Assembly (NCBI RefSeq): GCF_963924675.1
Contig: NC_089235.1
Coordinates: 61,934,220 to 61,998,219, forward strand
Direction of reading: 5' to 3'
Source of the DNA: Phocoena phocoena
Lineage: Eukaryota > Chordata > Mammalia > Artiodactyla > Phocoenidae
Length of the DNA: 64,000 nt
Program-made: the position numbers and the translations under genes
Notes under the pieces: model-generated
Told to the model about the DNA's origin: nothing
Databases searched by the model: none
What the model saw: only the letters and a program-made list of their open reading frames with translations
Shown: one piece after another, positions 38,838 to 51,432 of the stretch
Position numbering within the stretch: the stretch's first letter is position 1
Layout of the letters: each line of letters opens with the position of its first letter

Positions 38838-38970
38838 GTCATGAAACTAGATTGTTCAGTTAAGCATGGAAACAAAATACTGACCTTTCAGGATAAAAGC
38901 TGACTCCTCTCTGAATGGAAAATAACTGCATCAAAATCTAAACCTGAGGATTATGTTGTTAAGTGTTAAC
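38838..38970. repeat. Copy A of a diverged local direct duplication
   Basis: Shares about 80% identity by eye over about 120 bases with 40078-40199, in the same orientation. Shared phrases include taagcatggaaac-aaatactgacctt and ctgaatggaaaa-aactgcat. I do not recognise a repeat family. Confidence 0.8.
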
Positions 38971-38998
38971 AAGGAGCTGTGGTTTGGGGAAAGGTCTT

Positions 38999-39068
38999 AA
39001 CACTTTAATGAGCATGTACTACAAGCTGGGCACAACACTTTAATGAGCATGTACTACAAGCTGGGCAC
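38999..39068. repeat. Perfect 35-bp tandem duplication
   Basis: The 35-base unit beginning aacactttaatgagcatgta and ending gctgggcac occurs at 38999-39033 and is repeated without change at 39034-39068. The identity points to a recent event (or an assembly duplication). Confidence 0.97.
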
Positions 39069-39124
39069 CACGCTAAGCTAAAATGCTTTATATAAGTAAT
39101 TTCATTTCATTCCTCTGCAAACCA

Positions 39125-39275
39125 TAAGGTAAGTGGTTAAGAGCTCAAGCTCTAAATTCAGCCTTGTGGGGTCTGAATTCCAGTTCCATCAATGACTAGC
39201 TATGTAAAGCAGACAAATTATTCAACATATCTGGGCCTCAGTTTCCTCTGAGATAAGAATGAAACTTCCTGTAGC
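39125..39275 (+). repeat. MIR SINE
   Basis: MIR head and core: 'taagtggttaagagctcaagctc', 'gactagctatgtaaagcagac' and 'ctgggcctcagtttcctctgag'. Confidence 0.85.
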
Positions 39276-40077
39276 AGTTAGGAATGTATTCAACTTCAAG
39301 CAAAGGACTATATGAACATCATGGCTTAAACAAATATCGGTTTATTCTTCTACATAATTGACAATCTGGAATATGGTGAATGCAGATGTTGGATTAGCTT
39401 TTCAACAATGTCAGGGGGCTGGTATCTGTGACTCTTTCAGCCTTTTCTGCAGGAGCACATGATAGCTGCTGCAGTTCCAGACATCATGTCAATGTTTAAG
39501 GCAGAAAGAGAGCAGAAGAGGGTATGAGCCATAAGGGTCCTCTCTTTATCAGGAAAGCTGTGACATAACCCCAGCAGATGGCCAGGGGGTTCTGTCATAT
39601 ACGGCCCCTCGAGCTGAAGTGAAGCTTGAAAGGAAAATAAGTAGGAGACACATTCTCACGCACACAAAATTAAGGTTCTGTAAGCAAGAGGACAGAACGA
39701 ATACGACTGGGTGAGCACCTAACCAGTGTTTTACATCACAGAGGCAAGATTCAAAGGCAGCCTTGTGGACTCCAAAGCCTAAGCAGTAACAATGTAAAGA
39801 GTCATTAGGACAACTGGGTAGAGGTCTTTAACCGGTTCCATTGCTCCTGAATTACTTTTTGTACTCTACTTAAGATTCACATTTTTCCCCCCTTATAGAC
39901 ATGCTAAGGCACGCCTCAGCTGGAGCCCCTGCAGGAATAATTGGAAAAAGAAGTGAAGAAGTAGCCAGCTCTTGCGTTAAGTCTTCTGAAACACCAGGCA
40001 ATCACCTAAGATGCAACAGAAGGACATCTGTTTTAACAACAACAAAAAAAAACCCCTCTGTATTTAATAGAAAAACT

Positions 40078-40199
40078 GTCATGAAGCTCGATTGCTTGAT
40101 TAAGCATGGAAACCAAATACTGACCTTTTAGGATAATAGTTGGCTCCTCCTGGAATGGAAAACAACTGCATGAGAATGAAAACCTGATGTGTGAAGTGT
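40078..40199. repeat. Copy B of a diverged local direct duplication
   Basis: Partner of 38838-38970, about 1.24 kb away in the same orientation. It differs by scattered substitutions and small gaps, so the duplication is old. Confidence 0.8.
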
Positions 40200-41124
40200 C
40201 CCCTCAAAGCAAGATATTCAAAAGATGTTAGAAGTTTTCGCCAGGAAAATAGACATCTCCATTTTTCAGTTAAAAAACCCCCTTACCATTACTAATTAAA
40301 ACCACAATATTTAGAGAATGATGCCTCCCTACCGCATGAAAGGACTTGGTCCCATATTTGCAAGGTGTAAGGGACATGTGAGGTCTGGTGACCTCATATA
40401 TAACTCTATGCATATAATGACTATGTACAGAGGTGTCTGGAGAGCAGATTTTTAATCAATGCCAGGACAAGCCTGTATTACATTAATAGAAAATGTAGAA
40501 CACATGGTTCCAACTCTGTTTGTTCAACCATAAAATGAGCAGAGTATTACTGGCTTTACTTCCTCAGATAGGGTGAAAGAGCAGAAGATAAGTTCCATGG
40601 AGACATAAGCTAAGTCTGCATAGCACTGACAGCAGTGGTTACTACACTTGGGGAATTCAAGGATTATCAACTTTGACCTTGCCAAGTAGGAACATTAAAA
40701 CGACAATCATAACAATCTACCAGCCAACCAAACAAACCACCTACCACTGTCATCATTTCAGAAAAGGACTTTTTAACACAAACAACTAGGATGGACATAC
40801 TTATCCTCCAAGTAAAAGCAATGAGTTTTATTAAAATTTAACTCCCTCATCCTATTTTTTTTACTTGATATGCACAGATTAACAGTGAAGAGTCATAGGA
40901 TCTATCCTGGCATTGTTCTCTCAGTCCTGGATAGACTTCCTGGACACTGGATTTCAAGGGTAAGAGGGCTCTCTGGTATAGAATTACAGGCAGGGCCCAA
41001 GAATTTTAGAAAGTATGCAATTAAAAATCTTCACCAGGAATTTTTAGAGCATATCTGTAATTGGAGAAGAGAACTTGGCAAGGCTTCCCCTACTCCCTTC
41101 ATGGCCTGCCTTGAAGTACTGAAG

Positions 41125-41600
41125 GTCCCCAACTTTCAATGGTTCACTCTGTGATTTTTTGACTTTATTATGGTGCACAAGTCATATGTGGTCAGTAGAA
41201 ATCGTACTTTGATTTTTGAATTTTGACCTTTTCTCGGGCTAGTGATATGCAGTATGATACTCTTGTGATACTGGGCAGCAGTAGGGAGCCCCAGCTCAGC
41301 CATGTGACCACAAGGGTAAAGAACCCATACATTTACAACCATTCTGGACCCAAACATTCTGTTTTTCACTTTCAGTTCAGTATTTAATAAATTATATGAG
41401 CTATTCAATACTTTATTATAAAATAGGCTTGTGTTAAGATGATTTTGCCCAACGGTAGGCTAATGTAAGTGTTCTGAGCATGTTTAAGGTAGGCTGGGCT
41501 ATGATGTTTAGTAGGTTAAATTCATTTTCTATCTACAATATTTTCAACTTAATGATGGGTTTATTGGGACATAGCCCATAACAAATCGAGGAAGGTCTAT
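41125..41600. mobile_element. Tigger-class (TcMar) DNA transposon relic, MER44/Tigger7-like
   Basis: The end 'ttttcaacttaatgatgggtttattgggacatagcccataacaaatcgagg' matches the known terminal pattern of this Tigger group. The other end near 41125 reads 'aaggtccccaactttcaatggttc'. No transposase frame remains. Confidence 0.65.
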
Positions 41601-43049
41601 CTATGTCTCAATAGTTGAAGCTTAGACTCCAGGTTCAAGTTCCTATTACTGCTACTTATGTATTGATTTTAAGTCTACTACTAGAACCTAGCCACCTTGA
41701 AGGCAGGGGCTTTATATTCTCCATGGAATCTCTCACTCAGCAGGCATTCAATGATACCTACTGACTTGGTGTGGGTTTGATGACTGTGGAGTCTGTAAAA
41801 GTTCTAAAAACGAATCATAGCAGCTGATGAGCATCATTGCGAGCTGGTCTTCGGAAAAAGATGAGTCTCCCCAAAAAGACAAGAAAAAGTAGTTTACAGT
41901 CATTTGAAAACTTTCATGTTCACATATCTAACTACAAAATGTCTTAGGCATATGCTCCTAGCATTTGCAGACAGTCTGAAGTGGAAATATAAGTCCTTTT
42001 TAGAAAGTTCAAATAAAACCCATCAAGGCTACCTATATTTAAAAATGGAAATAAGGACTCTACAACCTAGATTTCTTACCCAATGTGTAAATTTCCCTAC
42101 GCATTTACTGTAGAGTGGTAACAGAATAATCACAGGATTTTGGAAACTTTGAGCCAATCTTATCCAGTCTTCTCATTTTTCAAGAAAACTGGCCCCAGTG
42201 AGGTTGGGTGATATATTTGAGGGCACAACACTAGATATTCCAGTTGGGACATAGAATCCAGGTTTCCTGTTTTCCAGAACCGTGATCTCTCCACAGTATT
42301 ATTCAGAAGGTGATGAAATCACCTTCTGCTCTCATAGTCAATTCAATACGATCTGAGCCCATGTGAAGTTCCAACAGTGACTTGCAGTGATACTAGATAG
42401 TTAAGGGAGAATAAGCATCATAAACAGGATAGTGACATGACCTCTACCCTCAGTGACTCATAATCAAATGGGAAGGACTTCACATAGCCAAGGAACATGT
42501 TTTAGGGGTAAAAATTTATCTTGAGAAATTAAAAAATTTTTTCAACCTTTCTGACCCATCCCGTTTGCCGAGTCCTTTCCTCTCTCTCTACTATATGCAT
42601 AATAACTAATATGTGCATGTTACATAGAACATCTGATATAGGCAACTAGCTGAAAAAACAAAGCCCGCTAGAGCCTACTCCTCAATGTTTGAAAGTAAGA
42701 AAATGAAATAATATATTTTATGCAATTCTCCTTTGTACCAAACCCTGCACATCAGCCTATACACTGGCATACAAACTTGCAGCTATCATGCCAATCAAAA
42801 TAAGAAAGTCACTTAAGTGAACGCCCATCAGTGTTACTCTAATCAATGTTCCAAACAAATGCCATCATAGTAAAGTACTGAAGGACACACTAGTACCTAA
42901 TAAACTATGCAAGCACTGTGAGTTATACACACGATGAGAAAGGTGGGAGTGGAAAGACTAGTTCTGAGAGGTGTGATCTTTGAGGATAGGACTGTCTGTC
43001 TTATTGACACTATGATCACAGTGTAGTGGGCATTCAAAAATACTCATAT

Positions 43050-43105
43050 GCATGAGTGAAAGGAAGGAAGGAAGGATGGATGGAAGGGAGGGAGAGAGGC
43101 AGGTT
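43050..43105. repeat. GGAA/GGAT-rich simple repeat
   Basis: Interrupted tetranucleotide run (gaaaggaaggaaggaaggatgg, then gaagggagggagag). Confidence 0.9.
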
Positions 43106-43639
43106 GGTTGATTAGAACATGAAAAACCTATGGGTCAGAGGAGGTATTTTAGTGGAGTCTCAATACCAGGTACAACTTCCTTAGTCAGGAAAGCATTGTA
43201 TAGGAAAGGGGAAAGTATCCCAGGCAGAGATGTCTCTTGCTCATTTACAGCCATGCAGGCTGTACACTGCACTATCCTCAAGAGGGCTGTTCACATGGAC
43301 CCCAGCAACCCTAAGGAGGAGAAAGAACGGAAAGCTTACTGCCAAGTGCTGTTTGTCACCTACATAGATTTACAATTCATCAGTTACAATGACTCTGGCT
43401 GACTAAATTCTTCTTCAGGAAGACAATTGGGGTAGAGGTAGTGGTAGAAATAGGAGACAGTTTTAGAAATGACAGATCTGGGTTAAAATCTTCATGCTTC
43501 TTATTGAGCTGTGTAAACTCAGGGCAAGTTCACTGAGGGCAAAATGTGTCTACCTTGTTCATGAATTTATCTCAGTGCTTAGTACGTAGAATGTACTTAA
43601 CAAATATTGGATGATAAATTTTAATCACATATTATGCAT

Positions 43640-43790
43640 TTAATAATGGTTTCCTCATCCATCTGTAAAATGAGAATACTGCCACTCATGTCTCATGTTA
43701 CAATGAGTATGAAACAAGAAGACGCACATAAGGTATGTAGCACAGCGCCAGGCTCATGGCAGATGCTTAATGAGTAAGAGCTATTGTTAG
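43640..43790 (+). repeat. MIR SINE 3' part
   Basis: 'tttcctcatccatctgtaaaatgagaatac', 'aatgagtatgaaacaag' and 'cacagcgccaggctcatggcagatgctta' match the MIR core and 3' end. Confidence 0.75.
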
Positions 43791-44203
43791 AAATTATAAG
43801 GCTTTGTTTTGTTTTTTATGAATGGAAATTTTTATTCAATTTTAACTAGAGATTTTTCGTAATATTCTCTCCCTTAAGCTGAGAGACAGTAATGAGAGTC
43901 TGGAGAAAATACTGATAGCCAGACAGTCCACAACCCGAGCAGTACCCACTCCAGGGGAGGCATTTGAAGATAGGTAAGAAAGTTCTGACTGTTGCAATGA
44001 CTGGGCCTGTTATCGGGCTGGGACCAGAGTGTTAAATGTCTAGTAACACGTGGGACAGTCCTTCACAAAATACCCCAGCTGCCTAATCGTGCTCCCATTG
44101 AGAAGCACAGTGTATTCTCAAGAGATAATGAAGTCTACTAGTTTCATGGCACCTTTCACTTTAAAATACCACACAGACAACTGTTTGACAAGTATTGGCA
44201 AAG

Positions 44204-44384
44204 CTCAACTACTGAGCCCGCATACTGCAACTACTGAAGCCGCACACCTAGAGCCCGTGTGCCGCAACAAGAGAAGCCACTGCAATGAGAAGCCCGCGCA
44301 CTGCAACGAAGAGTAGCCCCTGCTCGTCGCAACTAGAGAAAGCCTGCGGGCAGCAACGAAGACCCAACACAGACAAAAAAAAAA
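44204..44384 (+). mobile_element. CHR-family SINE, 5'-truncated
   Basis: Only the 3' part of the long form is present (from 'ctcaactactgagcccgcatac' to 'gacccaacacagac' plus A-tail). The tRNA-like head with its internal promoter is absent. Even so, an exact 14-base duplication, aagtattggcaaag, flanks it at 44190-44203 and 44385-44398. Confidence 0.94.
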
Positions 44385-44564
44385 AAGTATTGGCAAAGGA
44401 ATTACATTAATCCCAATTCTATTGTCTCATACACATTAAAAAAACAAATATCAGGCCCAATCAATTGTGAAATAAATTCAATTAAAATGTCATATTTTTT
44501 TATGATTGCATGGAGGAATTTCTAGTGAAATGGTAAATAAACAGAAAATGTGACACTAAGTTTA

Positions 44565-44850
44565 ATACAAAGAAAGAAACAAGACTCAGACATAGAGAAC
44601 AAATTAGTCATTATCAGCAGATAGAGGGAAGAGGGGAGAGGCAACATAGAGGTAGGGGATTAAGAGGTACAAACTATTATGTATAAAAGTTACAAGGATA
44701 TATTGTACAACACAGGGAAAATAGCCAATATTCTATAATAACTATAAATGGAGTATAACCTTTAAAAACTGTGAATCACTATATTGTACACCTGTAACAT
44801 AAAATATTGTACATTAACTATACTTCAATTAAAAAGAAGTTCAAAAAAAT
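44565..44850 (+). mobile_element. L1 3' UTR fragment, old
   Basis: 'cagacatagagaacaaattagtc', 'tacaaggatatattgtacaacacagg' and 'attgtacattaactatacttcaatt' match an L1 3' end. Poly-A-rich sequence follows. Confidence 0.75.
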
Positions 44851-45694
44851 TATCCACCAAAAAAAAAGAAGTGGTGCTAAAAGAAGAAAATGTGTTTGCA
44901 AGAAATGTAAAGAAGAAAGGATTTTTATCTTGCCAAAGAAGCAACCACAATTTTTCTTAAAAGAATCAAAGAAAGCAACTTTGAAGAACTCTTATTTTTA
45001 TCCTTTTATTTATTGTCTCCTTCTGGCCCTGTATCCCACATAGTAAACATCTGTGTCCTGTTAAGATTTCAGTTCCCCTGCTGAGCAAATCCTGCTGGTC
45101 TCAAGCCCTAAGGTTTGCTTATTCTTTTGCAAAGCACAGGCCAGAGGAACAATGATTTTGAAAGCGAGGCACTGAAGAAGAAGGATAAACAGGTCAAAAC
45201 TGTAAGGTCAAAGATCTACAGTAGGGACCTTACAAGTAGGGTGCCTATGTACTACAAGGAGCATGCAAGAGATCTAAGAAGACTGTTTAGAACATCTGCT
45301 TATATGGATCTATCTACATACAAATGACATTGAGATTCTCACTTGAATCCTATGTCAGACAATATGTGAGGTATTTCACAACAGCAAGGGGTTGGGGACA
45401 GTGGTATCCTCACTCGTTCCTGTATTTTGACATATTGCAGTTTATATGTGCCCAGTTAAATGGACTTAGGGGTTATATCCTCTAGGTTTAACTAAACCAA
45501 ACACAACAAAGTAGACAACTGTCTTGCAAAGATTCCTACCAAAAAAAAAACACAACACACTGGATTGAAGACAATACCAATCATATAAGCACAGACAAAC
45601 AACTGAAAAAGAGCTACGCCCATGCTTGTTTCATAGCATGAGCTCTTCCAAAGCCACGCTGCAAGATAAAAACATGGTGACCGATCGTGTAAGT

Positions 45695-45892
45695 CAGTGC
45701 TGTCCAATACAACTTACTGCGATGATGGAAATGCTCTCGATGGGCGCTGTCCAACATGGTAGTCACTAACATATGGTTATTGAACAGTTGAAATGCAGCT
45801 AGTGCAACTGAGGAACTACATTTTTATTTTTCAAATATAATTTAAATTTAAATAGCCACATGTGGCTAGTGGCTACTACATGGACAGTGCTA
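45695..45892. mobile_element. hAT MITE with 8-bp duplication
   Basis: Termini cagtgctgtcc and ggacagtgcta enclose 198 bases with an internal 'agccacatgtggctagtggct'. Flanks gtgtaagt (45687-45694) and gtgtaaga (45893-45900) form the duplication. Family not named. Confidence 0.85.
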
Positions 45893-45904
45893 GTGTAAGA
45901 GATA

Positions 45905-46090
45905 ACAACTCTTAGGTTTGAGTCCAAATGCTTTCCCTTACAAGGTGTGACCTTTGGCTTGATAACGTTTCTATGCCTCAATTTCTTTATCATAATCACA
46001 ACGCCTATCTCATATGGTTGTTGTTAAGATTAAATTAGTTAATGCATAAAAAGTACTTAGACTAGTGCATAGTACACAGAAAATTTTTTA
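45905..46090 (+). repeat. MIR SINE
   Basis: 'ggtttgagtccaaatgctttccc', 'caaggtgtgacctttggcttg', 'ctatgcctcaatttctttatc' and 'ttgttgttaagattaaattag' follow the MIR order. Confidence 0.85.
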
Positions 46091-46654
46091 TTATCTCCTA
46101 ATCAAATCAGAGAAGAAAAAAATAAATTATTAGTTTGAAAGATGGAGGGACAAATACTTGTTACTAATGAAACTTGAACAAAGTTTATACTGGGCTTTGA
46201 GATATTAAGTAGTTAGTACAAGGCTATCACAAATTGCAGGACATATACAAAAAATTTATTTCATCTTTATCTGATGCTTTCTTGTATACTTTTTATAATG
46301 AATATGGTAGATATTAATACAGCTATATAAACTATATAATTACTTTAAATGTGAATGATATGAATACACTATTGAAAAGACGAAGCTTGTCAGCATGGAT
46401 TAAAAAAGAAAACCACCACCCAGACTGAACTGTTATGTATTACTACATACTTATGAACAAATGTACGTACATCTGATTATATGCACTTAATTTCTTTTTA
46501 AACTAATGGAGTGAATAACAAAAATATTTGGAGATCACTGGGCTAAACCAGAGGAAATACATTTATTTTAGCAAAAAAATAAATAAATGTGGTGTGTATA
46601 GTCATTCAATTATTGTGCTTAAGTGACATAGATAATTATTAAGTTAAAAAATTT

Positions 46655-47115
46655 AAAAAATAAGAATGAAATAATGCCATTTGCAGCAACATGGATGGAC
46701 CTAGAGATTATCATACTAAGTGAAGTGAGCCAGACAAAGACAGATATCATATCGTTATGGGAATGTAAAAAAAAAGACACAAATGAACTTATTTCCAGAA
46801 AGAGACTCACAGACACAGAAAACAAACTTATGGTTACCAAAGAGGAAAGGGGGGTGGGAAATAAATTAGAAGGCTGGGCTTAACATATACACACTACTAT
46901 GTATAAAATAGGTAACCAACAAGGACCTACTATAGAGCACAGGGACCTATACTCAATATTTTGTAACAACCTGTAAGGGAAAAGAATCTGAAAAAATATA
47001 TACTTATATATATGTATAACTGAATTGCTGTGCTGTGTACACCTGAAATTTATACAATATTGTAAATCAACTATACTTCAATAAAAATTTTTTTTTAATA
47101 AAAAATAAAATAAAA
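46655..47115 (+). mobile_element. 5'-truncated L1, ORF2 end plus 3' UTR
   Basis: Starts within 'gaatgaaataatgccatttgcagcaac' (LINE-1 ORF2 C-terminus) and runs through 'gcacagggacctatactcaatattttg' to 'tatacttcaataaaaa' and an A-rich tail. It is closely related to the L1 at 62276. Confidence 0.9.
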
Positions 47116-47789
47116 AATATAGACCACTGTTTGCCAAGAAACTTTAAAAGTCACAATACTCCACCAGTGTGATAAACAAAGAAGGATCTCAATAATTAGG
47201 TTTTGTTTTATTAAACAGTAAGGATATTTTTAAGTAAAACCTGATTATTCAATGACAATAAATTTTCTAGAATAGTTGGTTGAGAAATCCCTATTTTGGT
47301 GATAAAATAGTCAACACAGTATAAATATCAGGGTAACACTGAAAATCATACCTATGGAATAGAATTTTCCAAAATTCTAACAGGAAAAAGGTCCACAGTC
47401 CAGTAAGTTTGGGAAAATGTTGTGTTAAACATGTTTCTTTACTACAAGAATTCTTGGAACTGAGACTCAGAATCAGAAAGTCCTCATTTTCTTACAGCAT
47501 CTTAATTGGAAACTTTAAAATTCTTTTTTTTTTTAAAGCTCCTCAGCCTTTTCTTCTCTTCTTTAGAAGAAATTATTTTTTTAATATTTCTCCTCATAAG
47601 TTTCACAATTTTCAACCTTCGGGTCTTTATCCTTTGACCTCTCTTCAAATATTCCTCCATTAAGTACATACATTTTCTTCTAAAATCATGAGGTGAGGAA
47701 AATGAATTTTTATATCTCTTCATGAAGTAAATAATTAAGGTTACAGAAATGATCAAAATACACTCATAGCTTAGAAGAATTACAACTGC

Positions 47790-48440
47790 ATTAGTAAATT
47801 TTCCCTCTTAGCAAGTATTCCTATCTATCCTTCACCCGGTTACCCCTATTGTTAGCATCCTACGTTACCACCAAACATTGGTCAAAGCTAAGAAATCATC
47901 ATTGGTACATTAACAAAACTCCAGAATGTATTTAGATTTCACTAGCTTTTTCACTAATGTCCTTTTTCTGTTGCAGGATCCAATCCAGGAAAACCCATTA
48001 TACTCTTGTCATACCTCCTTAGTCTTCTCTGATCTGTGACAGTCTCTCACATAATTGTTTTTCAGCACTCCAATCGTTTTGAGGAATAATAATCAGGTAT
48101 TTTGTTGTGTGTTCCTCAGTTTGGGTTTGTCTGATTTTTTCCCCTCATGATTAGACTGGGTAGACTAGGATTGTGGGTTTTTATACCCACAGAGAAGTGT
48201 ATCTATAGAGGTACCCTTCTCATCACATCAGAACATGATGTGGACATGACTTATCACTGGTGATGTTTACCATGATCACTTGGTTAAGGCAGTGTCCTAC
48301 CACCTTTCTTTGCTGTAAAGCTACTATTGTCCCCTTTCCATACTCTATTCTTTAGAAGTGAGTCAGTAAGTCCGGTCCAGTCCTCAAGCGCTTGGGGCTT
48401 GGGCTGGAGCACATTTGACATGAAGAGTTGCATTTATTTA
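47790..48440. repeat. Old L1M 3' UTR relic
   Basis: The phrases 'catcattggtacattaacaaaactccag', 'tgtcctttttctgttgcaggatccaatccagg' and 'catgattagactggg' are typical of an L1M 3' region, probably antisense. Confidence 0.6.
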
Positions 48441-48850
48441 CAGTAAGTTGGAAACAGAAGAAATGAGTCAGGAGAAGAGGATGGGAAAACTAAGAAGTTT
48501 CCAGCTATTTACCAGACAAGGATTTCAATAATTTTGATCAAAATGTCTTTTTAAGGAGTTTACAAGGCTTGTGTAATAAAGTAGCTTTTCTATTTTCTCC
48601 TTAAGAATCATCCAAAAGAAATAAGAACATGAAACAAAAATTGTAAACTTCGACTTCTAAGAAATTAGAAACGCAAACCCACAACACATGAGGAAGGGCT
48701 ATCAAATGCAGAGTGAAGATGTTGAGGAAAGATGCCCATCCCTGCAGCTCTCAGGCAAACTTAGCAAGAAAAAGAAGTCAGACAAAAGAAGAAATCGGAA
48801 AATTAAATGCACAAACATTAGAAAAGAGGTAATAAAATTACCCATCATTT

Positions 48851-49054
48851 GGGCTTCCCTGGTGGTGCAGTGGTTGAGAGTCCGCCTGCCGATGCAGGGG
48901 ACATGGGTTCGTGCCCCGGTCCGGGAAGATCCCACATGCCGCGGAGCGGCTGGGCCCGTGAGTCATGGCCGCTGAGCCTGTGCATCTGGAGCCTGTGCTC
49001 TGCAACGGGAGAGGCCACAACAGTGAGAGGCCCGTGTACCGTAAAAAAAAAAAA
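48851..49054 (+). mobile_element. CHR SINE, full short form
   Basis: Complete copy, flanked by the exact 17-base duplication aaaattacccatcattt at 48834-48850 and 49055-49071. Confidence 0.96.
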
Positions 49055-49140
49055 AAAATTACCCATCATTTATAGATGTGATTATTTTCAAGTAAAACCC
49101 AAGAAACGCATTTAAAATACTGAGAATTTAGTAACGTGGC

Positions 49141-49590
49141 TGTGATGGTTAATTTTACATGTCAACTTGACTAGGTCAAGAGATGCGGGAATAGCTGGTT
49201 AAACATCATTTCTGGTTGTGTCTGGAGGGTGTTTCAGGAAGAGATTAGCATTTGAATTGCTGGACTAAGTAAAGCAGAAGGCCCTTCCCGACGTGGGTGG
49301 GCAATCGTCCAATCGCTGAGGGCCTGAACAGAACAAAAAGGTGGAGGAAGGTTAAATCCCCTCTCTGCCTGACTGTATGAAGGCTGGGACACTGATCTTC
49401 CTCTGCCCTCGCAGTCTTGGTTCTTAGGCCTTCAGACTGGACTGGACTCTACACTGCGGACTCTGTTGCTCTCAGGCCTTTGGACTACACCACTAGCTTT
49501 CCTGGGTCTCTAGCTTGCAGGTAACAGATTGTAGAACTTCTCAGCTTCCATAATCATCTGAGTCAATACTTTTTAACAAATATATATTAC
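49141..49590 (+). mobile_element. LTR-type repeat, ERVL/MaLR-like
   Basis: Contains 'tgtgatggttaattttacatgtcaacttgac', 'gaagagattagcatttgaattgctgg', 'gggcctgaacagaacaaaaagg', 'cttctcagcttccataatcatctgag' and 'gtttctctgg', a mammalian LTR consensus in order. There is no internal gene. Subfamily not assigned. Confidence 0.65.
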
Positions 49591-49829
49591 GTTTCTCTGG
49601 AATTAATGAATACAGCAACAAAAGCACAAAATTAGCATAAAGGACTAGATAACCTTATAATGAAAAGACATCATTTATAGAATACTAAATAAAAATAAGC
49701 TACTTTATAAAACTAAAAAGAAATATTATATTAATAGTTATACTGACATCCCTAATAAGAATAATCAACACCAAGATATCAATTCTAAGTTAACTCCTGA
49801 CTTAACACACAGCCAATATCAACCTACAG

Positions 49830-50830
49830 ATACAATTTCAGGGAAAGGCTAGAAAGATTGATTCTAATATTAATATAGAAAGATAAATCCATAAAAAATG
49901 GCAAAATAACAGGAGTGGAAAATCAATTAGTGGAAGTCAGGGGTTGGGTGTTGGGGGAGTTGACTACAAAAGAGCAACATGAGGGAGTTTTGGAGTGATG
50001 GACTGTGCTGGTTGGATACACAAGTTCAAGAATTTGCCAAAATCCAGAGAAATGTACCTCACAAGGAATAAGTTCTACTGTATATAAATAAGTGTGCCAG
50101 AAAAAGAATATAACCCACAAGAATAGTCAAAAAGTTCTGTAAGAGAAAAGTAATGAGGAGAAACTAGCTCTACCATATCAAAACATACCATAGTGCTACA
50201 ATAATCTAAACAGTGTGGTACTGGCAGATGAGTAGGCAGATCCATGAAACCGATGACAAAGTCCAGAAATGAACCCAAATATATAAGGGAATTTAGTACA
50301 GAACACTTGCAGTCAAGAGAGAAAAGATGGAGTTTTAAACACATTAGGTAGCATCTTGGAAGGAAAAAAAAACGTTGGATCCTTACCTCCTACCTTCTAT
50401 CAAAATACATTCCAGATGGATTCTAGTTAGATAAAGGATATAAATCTGAAACATAAAACTTTAAAACCAATAGAAAAAAAATGGCAGAATTATTTTACAA
50501 TCATGGAATAAGAAAAACCTTTGTTGGTATGACACAAAATGTGGTAGTCAGAAATGAGTATTAAAAAATGACATAAAACTATACAAAAATAAAAAATTTC
50601 TGCAAGTATCATTTGTTAAAAAAATGCATACACTGTATAGATATATGTATAGACTAGATCTAAACATGTAATACTGGCAACAGTGACTACCTCTGGGGGA
50701 GGAGACTGAGAAAACTAACACTAGAGCTTGTATTACTTATGTGTAGTTATCTACAAAAATATGAATATTTTTCATTGTTTACTTCTATGCATCAACTTAA
50801 ATAACTGAAAGCTCCCCATAAAAAATGTTC
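49830..50830 (+). repeat. Old L1M segments
   Basis: Three L1-like pieces: a 3' UTR-like piece (49830-50100), an ORF2-like piece (50150-50530, e.g. 'tctaaacagtgtggtactggcag') and another 3' UTR-like piece (50640-50830). All are decayed and without usable frames. Confidence 0.6.
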
Positions 50831-51139
50831 CTCATAAGAAACATCCAATATAAATATCCAATTTAGAAATACCATGCATAACATACATTTCCTAGTACAA
50901 TGCTTGATATACAAGAGGTGCTTAAATTATGTAGGTAGCTATTATTCGCCATTGTCTTCAGACAATACATAATTATTTTGAAATTCATCCTTACTATTTT
51001 CAAAGTTGAGAATTCTATAGATGGTATCACTAAACACTGTAATAAAAAAAATTCCTTTTTCCAGAAATAATTTCAGTTGGCCAACACTCAGTTAATGGGA
51101 ATATTTAAATAACTGCCATTTAGGCTCTTCAACGTCTGA

Positions 51140-51330
51140 TCACACACCCTTTGCACTTACACTCTCGGCCAACTGCACTGCTTTACAATTCCTGACTATG
51201 TCCTTGCTTTCCTCCATACTTTTGAAAATACTGTTTCTTCTGCTGAGAGAACTTTACCCCATCTGCCTACTGAAATCACTCTTCCTAACAGGGCCAGCTC
51301 AAATCCTGCTTATCCACAAAGCTCTCCTCA
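51140..51330 (+). repeat. L2 LINE fragment
   Basis: 'gctgagagaactttaccccatctgcc', 'gctcaaatcctgcttatccacaaagc' is the L2 region just before its 3' end. It lies just downstream of the predicted TAF2 cleavage site. Confidence 0.7.
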
Positions 51331-51426
51331 AACTTTGTGAACAGGTGTATTACATACACACACAAAGAGAAAGGCAACAAAAGATATAAGAAAATACAAA
51401 GGCAGAATGATCAATTTAAAAAGTTA

Positions 51427-51432
51427 TTTATT
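51427..51432 (-). terminator. Distal TAF2 polyadenylation signal AATAAA
   Basis: tttatt on the plus strand. In the transcript it reads tgtttAATAAAtaac. A T- and GT-rich stretch follows downstream (tttgttgcctttctctttgtgtgtgtatg), as expected for a functional site. Confidence 0.65.

Larger units (their letters stand above)
4271..51404. other. Intergenic region between the CpG island and the TAF2 3' end
   Basis: About 47 kb without a recognisable exon, RNA gene or retrogene. It is a mosaic of the repeats listed separately and stretches of unique AT-rich DNA (for example about 4.3-5.6, 13.5-14.2, 20.2-21.3, 22.8-24.1, 25.5-26.5, 32.1-33.0, 36.3-37.5 and 42.3-43.6 kb) in which I see no structure. 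Open frames in it are short and mostly fall on SINE or L1 sequence. Confidence 0.75.

Noticed and set aside
43130..43402. 90-codon plus-strand open frame
   Set aside because: No recognised family, no splice or promoter context and a length within chance expectation.
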